Source: Lachnospiraceae bacterium
GTDB lineage: Bacteria > Bacillota_A > Clostridia > Lachnospirales > Lachnospiraceae
Reading direction: 5' to 3'
Assembly: GCA_024690425.1 (NCBI GenBank)
Contig: JAILCT010000008.1
Span: 1-24,297, forward strand
Length of the DNA: 24,297 bases
The translations under genes were made by a program, and so were the position numbers. Below, in pieces: positions 1 through 7,151 of the stretch (position 1 is its first letter; each line of letters opens with the position of its first letter). The notes beneath the pieces were generated by a model, which did not search any database, had not been told where the DNA came from, and saw nothing but the letters and a program-made list of their open reading frames with translations.

Positions 1-603
1 AAGAGCGGCCGCAAGTCCCCCTTCTTCATGAATGCCGGTGCATATGTGACCGGAACGCAGCTTCGTAAGCTTGGTGAATACTACGCGAAGGCCATTCATG
101 ACAATTTCGGGCTGGACTTTGACGTCCTTTTCGGACCCGCATACAAGGGTATCCCCTTAAGCGTGGCAACGGCAATGGCAATAAGCGAACTGTACGGTAA
201 GGATGTAAGGTATTGCAGCAACCGTAAGGAAGTTAAGGACCACGGTGATACGGGCATACTTCTGGGCAGTAAGCTTAAGGACGGAGACAAGGTGGTCATG
301 ATCGAGGACGTTACCACATCCGGTAAGTCGATCGAGGAGACATATCCTATAATAAGGGCCCAGGCGGATGTTGCCATAAAGGGTCTTATCGTATCGCTCA
401 ACCGCATGGAAGTAGGGCTTGGCGGCAGGGTCAGCGCCCTTGACGAGATCAGGGATAAGTACGGTATTGAGGCAAGGGCCATAGTCAACATGGCTGAGGT
501 TACGGAATGTTTGTATAATAAGCCGATAGACGGAAATATCCTTATAGATGATAATATTAAGGGAGCACTCGATGCCTACTATGAGGAGTATGGAGTTAAG
601 TAA
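1..603 (+). CDS. pyrE: Orotate phosphoribosyltransferase, 5'-truncated by the window edge
   Basis: PyrE joins orotate to PRPP to make orotidine 5'-phosphate, the fifth step of UMP synthesis, in the cytoplasm. The reading frame is open from base 1 and begins with KSGRKSPFFMNAG, the conserved 'LKSGR-SPxF' stretch near the PyrE N-terminus, so the true start is upstream and the internal ATG at 28 is not it. 200 codons are visible. The PRPP-binding loop reads VVMIEDVTTSGKS (about nt 292-330), and GPAYKGIPL is the usual phosphate-contacting segment. The stop (TAA, 601-603) shares one base with the ATG of the next gene, so the two are translationally coupled. Further pyrimidine genes could lie upstream, but that is inference. 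Identification is confident. Confidence 0.95.
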   Translation, partial: KSGRKSPFFMNAGAYVTGTQLRKLGEYYAKAIHDNFGLDFDVLFGPAYKGIPLSVATAMAISELYGKDVRYCSNRKEVKDHGDTGILLGSKLKDGDKVVMIEDVTTSGKSIEETYPIIRAQADVAIKGLIVSLNRMEVGLGGRVSALDEIRDKYGIEARAIVNMAEVTECLYNKPIDGNILIDDNIKGALDAYYEEYGVK

Positions 604-935
604 TGGCCAGGCCGCGTAAGATACGTAAGAGAAAGAGCTTTATGTTCACATCGAGACATTACTCGATGCTTAGTATTGTTGCTTTTGTTATGGGACTGTG
701 TTCCATAGCGGGGATGGTCGGCTCGATCCTTATATCCTTTGCGCAGAGGGGTAAGCCGCCCGCACATCTTGGGGGTGTCGGTCTGTTTGGCATGATAGGT
801 AATGTTGTCGGCCTGCTCGCGGCAATGAACTCCCTTAACGAAAGGGATATTTTCAGATGGGTGGCTTATGGGGCGATGGGCCTTAATATAGCAGGCGCCA
901 TGCTGTGGCTCTTTCTCATATTCATAGGTTTATAA
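603..935 (+). CDS. Small three-helix integral membrane protein, function unknown
   Basis: This 110-residue protein starts with a very basic cytoplasmic tip (MARPRKIRKRKS). It then has three hydrophobic segments at about residues 22-47, 56-75 and 84-108, so three membrane helices with the N-terminus inside. There are no catalytic motifs. It resembles small uncharacterised membrane proteins of Lachnospiraceae (I recall a DUF6142 label, but cannot verify it). Its ATG overlaps the last base of the pyrE stop codon and it has no clear ribosome site of its own, so translation probably depends on pyrE. The M29 aminopeptidase gene follows after 22 bases. It looks real because it fills the gap exactly and has a clear membrane pattern. 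No function can be stated. Confidence 0.75.
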   Translation: MARPRKIRKRKSFMFTSRHYSMLSIVAFVMGLCSIAGMVGSILISFAQRGKPPAHLGGVGLFGMIGNVVGLLAAMNSLNERDIFRWVAYGAMGLNIAGAMLWLFLIFIGL

Positions 936-957
936 GTTGGCATTACACGGAGGAGAA

Positions 958-3030
958 ATGTTGGAATTAAGATATGAACTTGTCAGGGACAGGATAAAGA
1001 CGATCTGGAAGGAACCGGATCTTGCGGAGCCTTTTTGCAGCTATTTTGCAGGGATGGCTTCTTTTATTTTGAGACTTAATGACGTGTACACCAGAGCTAT
1101 TGAAGGCGGGATGGACAATATGTCCATTGAAGCCCTTAAGAAGCAGAACAATGATCTTTACAGTGACATTGTGGGCATGGCATATAACAGGAGCTGCGCC
1201 AATCCGGCCCATATGGCCGCACTTGCAGAAGAAGCAGGATGCGATGAAGCACTGCTTAAGTACCTGTGCTTTCTGACAGCTGAGCTGAGGGGCCTTATCC
1301 CGTATGCGTATGAAGGCAAGCTTGAGATACTGACGATATACATGGAACTTTTCGTTGAGGTATACTGCTTGTTCAGTGCAGCTTCTTCGGAGGGACGGTC
1401 AGCATTGCCCGAAGGCGAAGAGTTAAGGCAGTGCCTGTACTGGTTTGAAAGAGACAACTGTGAGATAGTGCTTGCCGACCGTATCAGGGGGCAGGTAGAT
1501 CCGTCATGTGATTTTGCCCTGCGTATAATAATGGACAGTGATCTTAATGACTTAAGGTATCTGTACCGGTTCGGGGAATACATTACCGACACGGAGACGG
1601 AGCTGGCTGCGTATATGAACGGGATGTCTCAGGACGAGATAGACAGTATGGCCAGGACTTATACAGAAGGGTACAGGATCGGATTCGACAAAACGGGCAA
1701 GGACCTGAAGAAGAAAAAAACGGTTAACATAAGATTCCCGATAGGCTTTGAGCGCATGATAAGGACGGCAGTGGTACAGTTCAGGGAAATGGGACTTGAA
1801 CCGGTCATATACAGGGCCAGTTCGCTGTCGCTGACCGGAAACAGCATGAGGAAGATCGGATATTACGGTGCGATCCCGAACAAGCAGTATGAATATGATC
1901 ACAGAGAGGATAATGCGATATATCTCGATAGAGATTATGTAAACCGAAGGATAGACTGTATACGAGCATCATATGAGGACAACAAGGAGCTTGCATATGT
2001 TCATGCCGGTCCTGCCGTTGTGGAGGATTTCGGGGAAGAACCTTTTTCACCGCATGAATGCAAGGCTGCTTTTGCACTGTCTCCCAAGCAGCGGAAGCTG
2101 TCCGTGGAGTGTGCGGATAAGACCGGAAGGCTGGTGAACAAATATATTAAGGGAGACGAGAGGTCATTTACGATAATCGCATATCCCAAGCCTTATATAG
2201 GAAAGGATTTTGACAGTATATTTAAGGAGACTGTCAGGCTGAACAATCTGGATTATAAGAAATACGAAGCCATGCAGCAGATCCTCATAGACGTACTTGA
2301 CAAGGCAAGCTATGTAAGGATAGCGGGCATGAACGGCAATGAGACGGAAATGATCGTGGCTCTTAATGAGCTCAAGGATCCGGAGCATGAGACCAATTTT
2401 GAGAACTGCGTTGCCGATGTGAACATCCCCGTGGGAGAGGTCTTTACAACGCCGAAGCTTAACGGTACCAGTGGCCTTCTTCATGCACCGCAGGTATATT
2501 TAAACGGCCTTAAATACGTTGACTTGCGTCTTGAGTTCTCGGGAGGGGTTATTGTAAAATACTCATGTGCCAATTTCAAGGACAAGGCACTTAACAAAAA
2601 ATACGTTGAGGATAATCTCCTCTTTCACCATAAGACCCTGCCTCTTGGTGAATTTGCCATAGGCACCAACACCACGGCTTACAGGATGGCAAGGGACTAT
2701 AAGATAGAGCGCCTTCTCCCGATACTTATAGGAGAGAAGACGGGGCCGCATTTTGCGGTGGGTGATACCTGCTACAGTTATGAAGAGGACTTAAAGTCAT
2801 ATAATCCGGATGGTAAGGCAATAGTAGCCCGTTCCAACGATTATTCGGACTTAAGGGAGACTGAGCCCGATAAGGCTTACTTCCACTGTCATACGGATAT
2901 CACCATCCCGTACGACGAACTTTCGGGCATTTATGCAGTCATGATGGATGGCGAACAGACAGCCATTATCGAGAACGGACTCTTCGTGCTTGAGGGGCTG
3001 GAAGAACTCAACCAACCGTTGAAGAAATGA
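958..3030 (+). CDS. M29-family metallo-aminopeptidase with a long N-terminal extension
   Basis: A 690-residue protein. The C-terminal 400 residues match peptidase family M29 (AmpS/PepS/aminopeptidase T), dinuclear metal enzymes that remove N-terminal residues from peptides in the cytoplasm. The expected ligands appear in order: E494 in PVGEVFT, E565 in LGEFAIGTN, H598 in GPHFAVGD, and H645/D647 in CHTD. Y606 is likely the catalytic Tyr, one residue further from its His than in the Thermus enzyme. Known M29 enzymes have about 370-410 residues. Here about 280 helical residues without an obvious motif come first. I chose ATG 958, right behind GGAGGAG (949-955). The spacing is tight, and a TTG at 937 would add seven residues. 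The end of the gene carries the promoter of the purine operon. Confidence 0.85.
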   Translation: MLELRYELVRDRIKTIWKEPDLAEPFCSYFAGMASFILRLNDVYTRAIEGGMDNMSIEALKKQNNDLYSDIVGMAYNRSCANPAHMAALAEEAGCDEALLKYLCFLTAELRGLIPYAYEGKLEILTIYMELFVEVYCLFSAASSEGRSALPEGEELRQCLYWFERDNCEIVLADRIRGQVDPSCDFALRIIMDSDLNDLRYLYRFGEYITDTETELAAYMNGMSQDEIDSMARTYTEGYRIGFDKTGKDLKKKKTVNIRFPIGFERMIRTAVVQFREMGLEPVIYRASSLSLTGNSMRKIGYYGAIPNKQYEYDHREDNAIYLDRDYVNRRIDCIRASYEDNKELAYVHAGPAVVEDFGEEPFSPHECKAAFALSPKQRKLSVECADKTGRLVNKYIKGDERSFTIIAYPKPYIGKDFDSIFKETVRLNNLDYKKYEAMQQILIDVLDKASYVRIAGMNGNETEMIVALNELKDPEHETNFENCVADVNIPVGEVFTTPKLNGTSGLLHAPQVYLNGLKYVDLRLEFSGGVIVKYSCANFKDKALNKKYVEDNLLFHHKTLPLGEFAIGTNTTAYRMARDYKIERLLPILIGEKTGPHFAVGDTCYSYEEDLKSYNPDGKAIVARSNDYSDLRETEPDKAYFHCHTDITIPYDELSGIYAVMMDGEQTAIIENGLFVLEGLEELNQPLKK

Positions 3031-3047
3031 TCATTTTTGTTTATACT
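3019..3047 (+). promoter_or_regulatory. Sigma-A-type promoter for the purine operon
   Basis: TTGAAG (3019-3024) and TATACT (3042-3047) are separated by exactly 17 bases, and the start codon of purE follows about 30 bases later. The -35 lies inside the last codons of the aminopeptidase gene and the -10 in the 47-base gap. No hairpin and no guanine-riboswitch core are seen in the short leader. Confidence 0.6.
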
Positions 3048-3077
3048 TGATAAGTGTTTATTTTTTAGGAGGATGAT

Positions 3078-3587
3078 ATGGGAAAAGTAGGTATTGTAAT
3101 GGGAAGTGATTCTGATATGCCTGTCATGGCGAAGGCGGCGGAGATACTTGATAAGTTTGGAGTTGATTATGAAATGACCATCATATCGGCCCACAGGGAA
3201 CCCGATGTATTTTTCGAGTATGCCAGCAAGGCAGAGGAGAGGGGCTTTAAGGTGATAATAGCGGGAGCCGGTATGGCTGCCCATCTTCCGGGTATGTGTG
3301 CTGCAATCTTCCCCATGCCTGTAATAGGCATCCCGATGCATACAACTTCCCTTGGAGGACGTGATTCACTCTATTCCATAGTCCAGATGCCTTCGGGTAT
3401 TCCGGTTGCAACTGTTGCGATAAACGGCGGGGCGAATGCCGGCCTTCTCGCGGTAAGGATGCTGGCCATGTCGGATGATTCCCTTCTTAAGAAGCTTAAG
3501 GAATATAAGGAAGAGATGGCTGACGGAGTCAAGGCCAAGGACCTTCGGCTCAAGGAAGTAGGTTATAAGAACTATTCAAATAAATAA
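3078..3587 (+). CDS. purE: N5-carboxyaminoimidazole ribonucleotide mutase (PurE, class I)
   Basis: PurE moves the carboxyl group of N5-CAIR to C4 of the ring, giving CAIR, in de novo purine synthesis. At 169 residues it has the normal length for bacterial class I PurE. The signature motifs are all present: GSDSDMPVM (residues 9-17), SAHREP with the catalytic His39, and [11 protein letters not shown] (62-72). A strong AGGAGG (3067-3072) sits five bases before the ATG. Class I enzymes act with the ATP-dependent PurK. No purK lies in this window, so it should be elsewhere in the genome. It opens the purE-purM-purN-purD run, with 20 bases to purM. Confidence 0.96.
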   Translation: MGKVGIVMGSDSDMPVMAKAAEILDKFGVDYEMTIISAHREPDVFFEYASKAEERGFKVIIAGAGMAAHLPGMCAAIFPMPVIGIPMHTTSLGGRDSLYSIVQMPSGIPVATVAINGGANAGLLAVRMLAMSDDSLLKKLKEYKEEMADGVKAKDLRLKEVGYKNYSNK

Positions 3588-3607
3588 TACATATAAAGGA
3601 GAAAAAC

Positions 3608-4636
3608 ATGGATTACAAAAGTGCCGGTGTTGATATTGAGGCAGGATACAAGGCAGTCGAGCTTATGAAGGAACATGTGAAGACTACCATGCGTCCTGAG
3701 GTCCTGTCAGGTCTTGGGGGCTTTTCCGGAGCCTTCTCTCTTGAGAAGTTCAAAAATATGGAGAGTCCCACGCTTGTTTCAGGAACAGATGGTGTGGGGA
3801 CCAAGCTTAAGCTTGCGTTTCTTCTTGATAAACATGATACGATCGGTATCGACTGCGTGGCGATGTGCGTGAACGATATAGCCTGTGCCGGCGGTGAGCC
3901 TCTTTTCTTTCTTGATTATATAGCATGCGGCAAGAACGAACCCGAGAAGATAGCTTCGATAGTAAAGGGCGTTGCAGAAGGATGCCGTCAGGCAGGATGT
4001 GCACTTATCGGCGGAGAGACTGCCGAGATGCCGGGGTTCTATCCCGAGGATGAATACGATCTTGCAGGCTTTGCGGTTGGCATTGTTGATAAGAAGAAGC
4101 TGATAACGGGCGAAGACATCAAGGCCGGTGACACCATAATAGGTATTGCATCATCCGGTGTGCACAGCAACGGATACTCACTGGTGCGCAAGGTATTCCC
4201 GATGCGTGAATCCTGCATGATGGAACAGGTGTCCTCGCTTGGCATGACCCTTGGAGAGGCCCTTCTGACACCGACCAAGATCTATGTAAAGGCATTGAAC
4301 AGCGTAAGAAATGCAGGCGTTACCATCAAGGGCTGTTCACACATCACGGGCGGCGGCTTCTACGAGAACATCCCGAGAATGCTTCCGGACGGAATACGTG
4401 CTGTGATAAATAAGTCATCCTATGATATGCCGCCTATCTTTGACCTTATCAGGACAAGCGGAAATATTGCCGAAGAGATGATGTACAATACCTACAACAT
4501 GGGTATCGGAATGATGCTCGCGGTCGATCCATCCGATGCCGACAAGACAATAAAGGCGATCGAAGAGGCCGGCGAGAAGGCATACAAGGTGGGATATACC
4601 GAGGCCGGAGAGAAGGGAGTAACGCTCCATGCTTAA
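3608..4636 (+). CDS. purM: Phosphoribosylformylglycinamidine cyclo-ligase (AIR synthetase)
   Basis: PurM closes the imidazole ring, using ATP to turn FGAM into AIR. The 342-residue length is typical. [10 protein letters not shown] (residues 59-68) is the phosphate-binding signature near the N-terminus, GGETAEMPG (135-143) is the second family signature, and [13 protein letters not shown] is the conserved C-terminal-domain segment. An AAAGGAG ribosome site (about 3596-3602) precedes the ATG. The last eight bases of the gene overlap the start of purN, which implies translational coupling. All expected key residues are visible. Confidence 0.97.
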   Translation: MDYKSAGVDIEAGYKAVELMKEHVKTTMRPEVLSGLGGFSGAFSLEKFKNMESPTLVSGTDGVGTKLKLAFLLDKHDTIGIDCVAMCVNDIACAGGEPLFFLDYIACGKNEPEKIASIVKGVAEGCRQAGCALIGGETAEMPGFYPEDEYDLAGFAVGIVDKKKLITGEDIKAGDTIIGIASSGVHSNGYSLVRKVFPMRESCMMEQVSSLGMTLGEALLTPTKIYVKALNSVRNAGVTIKGCSHITGGGFYENIPRMLPDGIRAVINKSSYDMPPIFDLIRTSGNIAEEMMYNTYNMGIGMMLAVDPSDADKTIKAIEEAGEKAYKVGYTEAGEKGVTLHA

Positions 4637-5258
4637 TATAGCAGTTCTTGTGTCGGGCGGCGGGACTAATCTGCAGGCGATAATAGATGCAGTAGAAAAC
4701 GGCAGCCTGAAGAATGTCAGGATCGTAGAGGTCATTAGCAACAAGGAAGGAGCATATGCCCTTGAACGTGCGAAGAAGCACGGAATAGATTCGGCCTGTA
4801 TAAGCCCTAAGTCTTTTGAAAACAGGGATGAATACTTTAAGGCGATGGAGGATGAGATAAAGGGATCGGGGGCCGGGCTTATTGTTCTTGCCGGATTCCT
4901 GGTAGTCCTATCCGACAGCTTTGTCAGGGCTTTTGAAGGTAAGATCATAAACATCCATCCTTCCCTTATACCGTCATTCTGCGGTGATGGCTTTTACGGA
5001 CTCAGGGTCCATGAGGAAGCTCTTAAAAGAGGAGTCAAAGTCACGGGCGCGACCGTACATTTCGTGGATGAGGGCACTGACACAGGCCCGATCATCATAC
5101 AGAAGGCGGTTTACATTGAGAATGGTGATACGCCCAAGATCCTCCAGGAACGTGTCATGGAACAGGCTGAATGGAAGATACTTCCCGAGGCCATACAGGC
5201 TATCGCAGACGGCCGGGTTCACTTAAGGGACGGACTGGCTGTGGTAGACACGGAATAA
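4629..5258 (+). CDS. purN: Phosphoribosylglycinamide formyltransferase (folate-dependent)
   Basis: PurN transfers a formyl group from 10-formyltetrahydrofolate to GAR, giving FGAR. The 209-residue protein starts with [13 protein letters not shown] [12 protein letters not shown]. It keeps the catalytic trio as N108 and H110 in NIHPSLIP and D151 in GTDTGP, at the spacing known from E. coli PurN (N106, H108, D144). The ATG lies inside the last codons of purM (ATGCTTAA overlap), so the start is fixed by coupling. purD follows after 44 bases. There is no sign of the PurT-type ATP-grasp alternative in this window. Confidence 0.96.
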   Translation: MLNIAVLVSGGGTNLQAIIDAVENGSLKNVRIVEVISNKEGAYALERAKKHGIDSACISPKSFENRDEYFKAMEDEIKGSGAGLIVLAGFLVVLSDSFVRAFEGKIINIHPSLIPSFCGDGFYGLRVHEEALKRGVKVTGATVHFVDEGTDTGPIIIQKAVYIENGDTPKILQERVMEQAEWKILPEAIQAIADGRVHLRDGLAVVDTE

Positions 5259-5302
5259 ACAGGAAGCAGATAAACGCTATATCATATATAAGGAGAAAAG
5301 AA

Positions 5303-6574
5303 ATGAAGGTACTTGTAGTCGGAGGCGGCGGAAGAGAGCACGCCCTTGTTAACAGCATAGCAAAAAGCCCCAGGGTTGATAAGATATACTGCGCACCCGG
5401 GAATGCGGGGATCGCAGGGCTGGCAGAGTGTGTACCTATCGGTGTGATGGAATTCGACAAGCTGACTGATTTTGCCTTAGAGAAAGGCATAGATCTTACC
5501 GTTGTGGCACCCGATGATCCGCTGGTTGCGGGAGCGGTTGACGCCTTTGAAGCGAAGGGCCTGCGTGCATTCGGGCCAAGGGCCAACGCGGCGATCCTTG
5601 AGGGAAGCAAGGCCTTTTCCAAGGATCTTATGAAAAAATACAATATTCCCACTGCCGCTTACGAGAACTTCGATAATGCGGATTCGGCGCTTGAATATCT
5701 TGAAACAGCCAGGATGCCTATAGTTCTCAAGGCCGACGGACTGGCACTCGGCAAGGGAGTTCTTATATGCAACACACTTGAAGAGGCAAAAGAGGGCGTT
5801 AAGACTATAATGACCGACAAGCAGTTCGGTGACGCCGGAAACAGGATGGTAATTGAGGAGTTCATGACAGGACGTGAGGTATCCGTTCTTACCTTTGTTG
5901 ACGGTAAGACGATCCGCCCCATGACATCCGCCCAGGACCACAAGAGGGCACTTGATGGCGATCAGGGGCTTAACACCGGAGGAATGGGGACCTTCTCGCC
6001 CAGCCCGTTCTACACAAAAGAAATAGACGACTTCTGCAGGAAAAATATCTATCAGCCGACGGTAGATGCCATGGCAGCCGAAGGAAGGGAATTCAAGGGA
6101 GTCATCTTTTTTGGACTTATGTTAACCGAGGACGGGCCGAAAGTGCTCGAGTATAATGCAAGATTCGGAGACCCCGAGGCACAGGTTGTACTTCCGAGGA
6201 TGAACAATGATATAATAGATGTAATGGAAGCCTGCATTGACGGAACCCTTGACAGGATAGAGCTTGATTTCAAGGATAATGCGGCAGTATGCGTAGTGCT
6301 GGCATCGAAGGGATATCCCGTAAAGTACGAGAAGGGCTTTAAGATAAGCGGACTTGACAGGTTTGAGGGTAAGGATTCCTATTTTGTATTCCATGCCGGA
6401 ACGAAATTCGGTGATGACGGGATCGTGACCAACGGCGGAAGGGTTCTTGGCGTAACTGCCATGGGCGATGATCTTAAGCAGGCAAGGAGGAATGCCTACG
6501 AGGCCGCCGGATGGATCAATTTTGACAATAAGTATTGCAGGAGCGATATAGGTAAGGCGATTGACGAAGCTTAA
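5303..6574 (+). CDS. purD: Phosphoribosylamine-glycine ligase (GAR synthetase)
   Basis: PurD joins phosphoribosylamine and glycine with ATP to form GAR, the substrate of PurN next door. The 423-residue length is standard. MKVLVVGGGGREHAL is the usual N-terminus. The ATP-grasp core follows (KADGLALGKGV, then FFGLMLTEDGPKVLEYNARFGDPEAQ with the Mg-binding Glu and Asn), and the C-terminal GGRVLGVTAMGDDL-like segment completes the protein. The frame stays open upstream to 5171, but ATG 5303 is right because AGGAG (5291-5295) lies seven bases before it and the conserved N-terminus starts there. It is the last purine gene of the run. purF, purL, purC, purB and purH are not in this window. Confidence 0.96.
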   Translation: MKVLVVGGGGREHALVNSIAKSPRVDKIYCAPGNAGIAGLAECVPIGVMEFDKLTDFALEKGIDLTVVAPDDPLVAGAVDAFEAKGLRAFGPRANAAILEGSKAFSKDLMKKYNIPTAAYENFDNADSALEYLETARMPIVLKADGLALGKGVLICNTLEEAKEGVKTIMTDKQFGDAGNRMVIEEFMTGREVSVLTFVDGKTIRPMTSAQDHKRALDGDQGLNTGGMGTFSPSPFYTKEIDDFCRKNIYQPTVDAMAAEGREFKGVIFFGLMLTEDGPKVLEYNARFGDPEAQVVLPRMNNDIIDVMEACIDGTLDRIELDFKDNAAVCVVLASKGYPVKYEKGFKISGLDRFEGKDSYFVFHAGTKFGDDGIVTNGGRVLGVTAMGDDLKQARRNAYEAAGWINFDNKYCRSDIGKAIDEA

Positions 6575-6592
6575 GCTTAAAAGGGGACAATA

Positions 6593-7039
6593 TTGAGAGA
6601 AGGGCTGGTATTGCCGGGGGCACCCGGAAGATGCGGTGAGTGCGGCGGAAAACTTAATTACAGGGGACTGGGAGAATATGCCTGTGAGGATTGCGGGAAC
6701 CTGGAGTATGATGATTACGGGAAGGTAAGGTCATACCTTGAGCAGCACCCTGGGGCACTTCAGGGAGAGGTGAGCAAGGCTACGGGAGTTCCGGCGAACA
6801 GGATAAGGGGGCTCCTTGAACAGGAAAGGATAGAGATATCCGCGGGATCAGGTATGTTCCTGCATTGCGAGATCTGCGGGGAGAAGATACGCAGCGGTAT
6901 CAGATGCCCCAAATGTGAAGCCCTGTACAAGAAGGAGATTGAGGCTCAGAAGAGGAATGCCAGAAGCAAGCCTGATATTTCAGGACATTCCATGAATAAA
7001 GAAAAGGGAACAGGTGAGATGAGGTTCCTGAAGAAGTAA
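6593..7039 (+). CDS. YvyF-like flagellar-associated protein with two zinc ribbons
   Basis: A 148-residue protein with two four-cysteine knuckles, C14/C17/C31/C34 and C92/C95/C105/C108. They flank a helical middle part (about 40-85: SYLEQHPGALQGEVSKATGVPANRIRGLL) that looks like a short winged-helix or MerR-type helix-turn-helix. This order matches the YvyF/TIGR03826 family, found next to flagellar genes in Bacillus and Clostridia and proposed to act in flagellar regulation. The tail is basic and Lys/Arg-rich. The start is TTG at 6593 behind AAGGGG (about 6581-6586), as no in-frame ATG lies near. It follows purD by 18 bases and is probably cotranscribed, an unexpected place for this family. 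DNA binding is inferred from the fold only. Confidence 0.75.
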   Translation: MREGLVLPGAPGRCGECGGKLNYRGLGEYACEDCGNLEYDDYGKVRSYLEQHPGALQGEVSKATGVPANRIRGLLEQERIEISAGSGMFLHCEICGEKIRSGIRCPKCEALYKKEIEAQKRNARSKPDISGHSMNKEKGTGEMRFLKK

Positions 7040-7071
7040 CAGTCTCAATGTAACAAAAATTTAATATAAGG

Positions 7072-7100
7072 TTGACATAAACACTTGACAGATGTATTAT
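7072..7100 (+). promoter_or_regulatory. Near-consensus sigma-A promoter
   Basis: TTGACA (7072-7077), 17 bases, then TATTAT (7095-7100). A second TTGACA lies at 7085-7090, 13 bases after the first, but has no -10 at a usual distance. The promoter serves the SH3b protein and, since no clear terminator follows, possibly also the disordered membrane protein and clpC. Confidence 0.75.
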
Positions 7101-7151
7101 AGTAAACGAGGGAAATGAATAATTATATACTGAAAGGGGAATCGGTATATT

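Noticed and set aside
7078..7113. Second TTGACA (7085-7090) as an independent promoter
   Set aside because: No -10 lies 16-18 bases downstream; that stretch is GAGGGA-like and part of no recognisable box.
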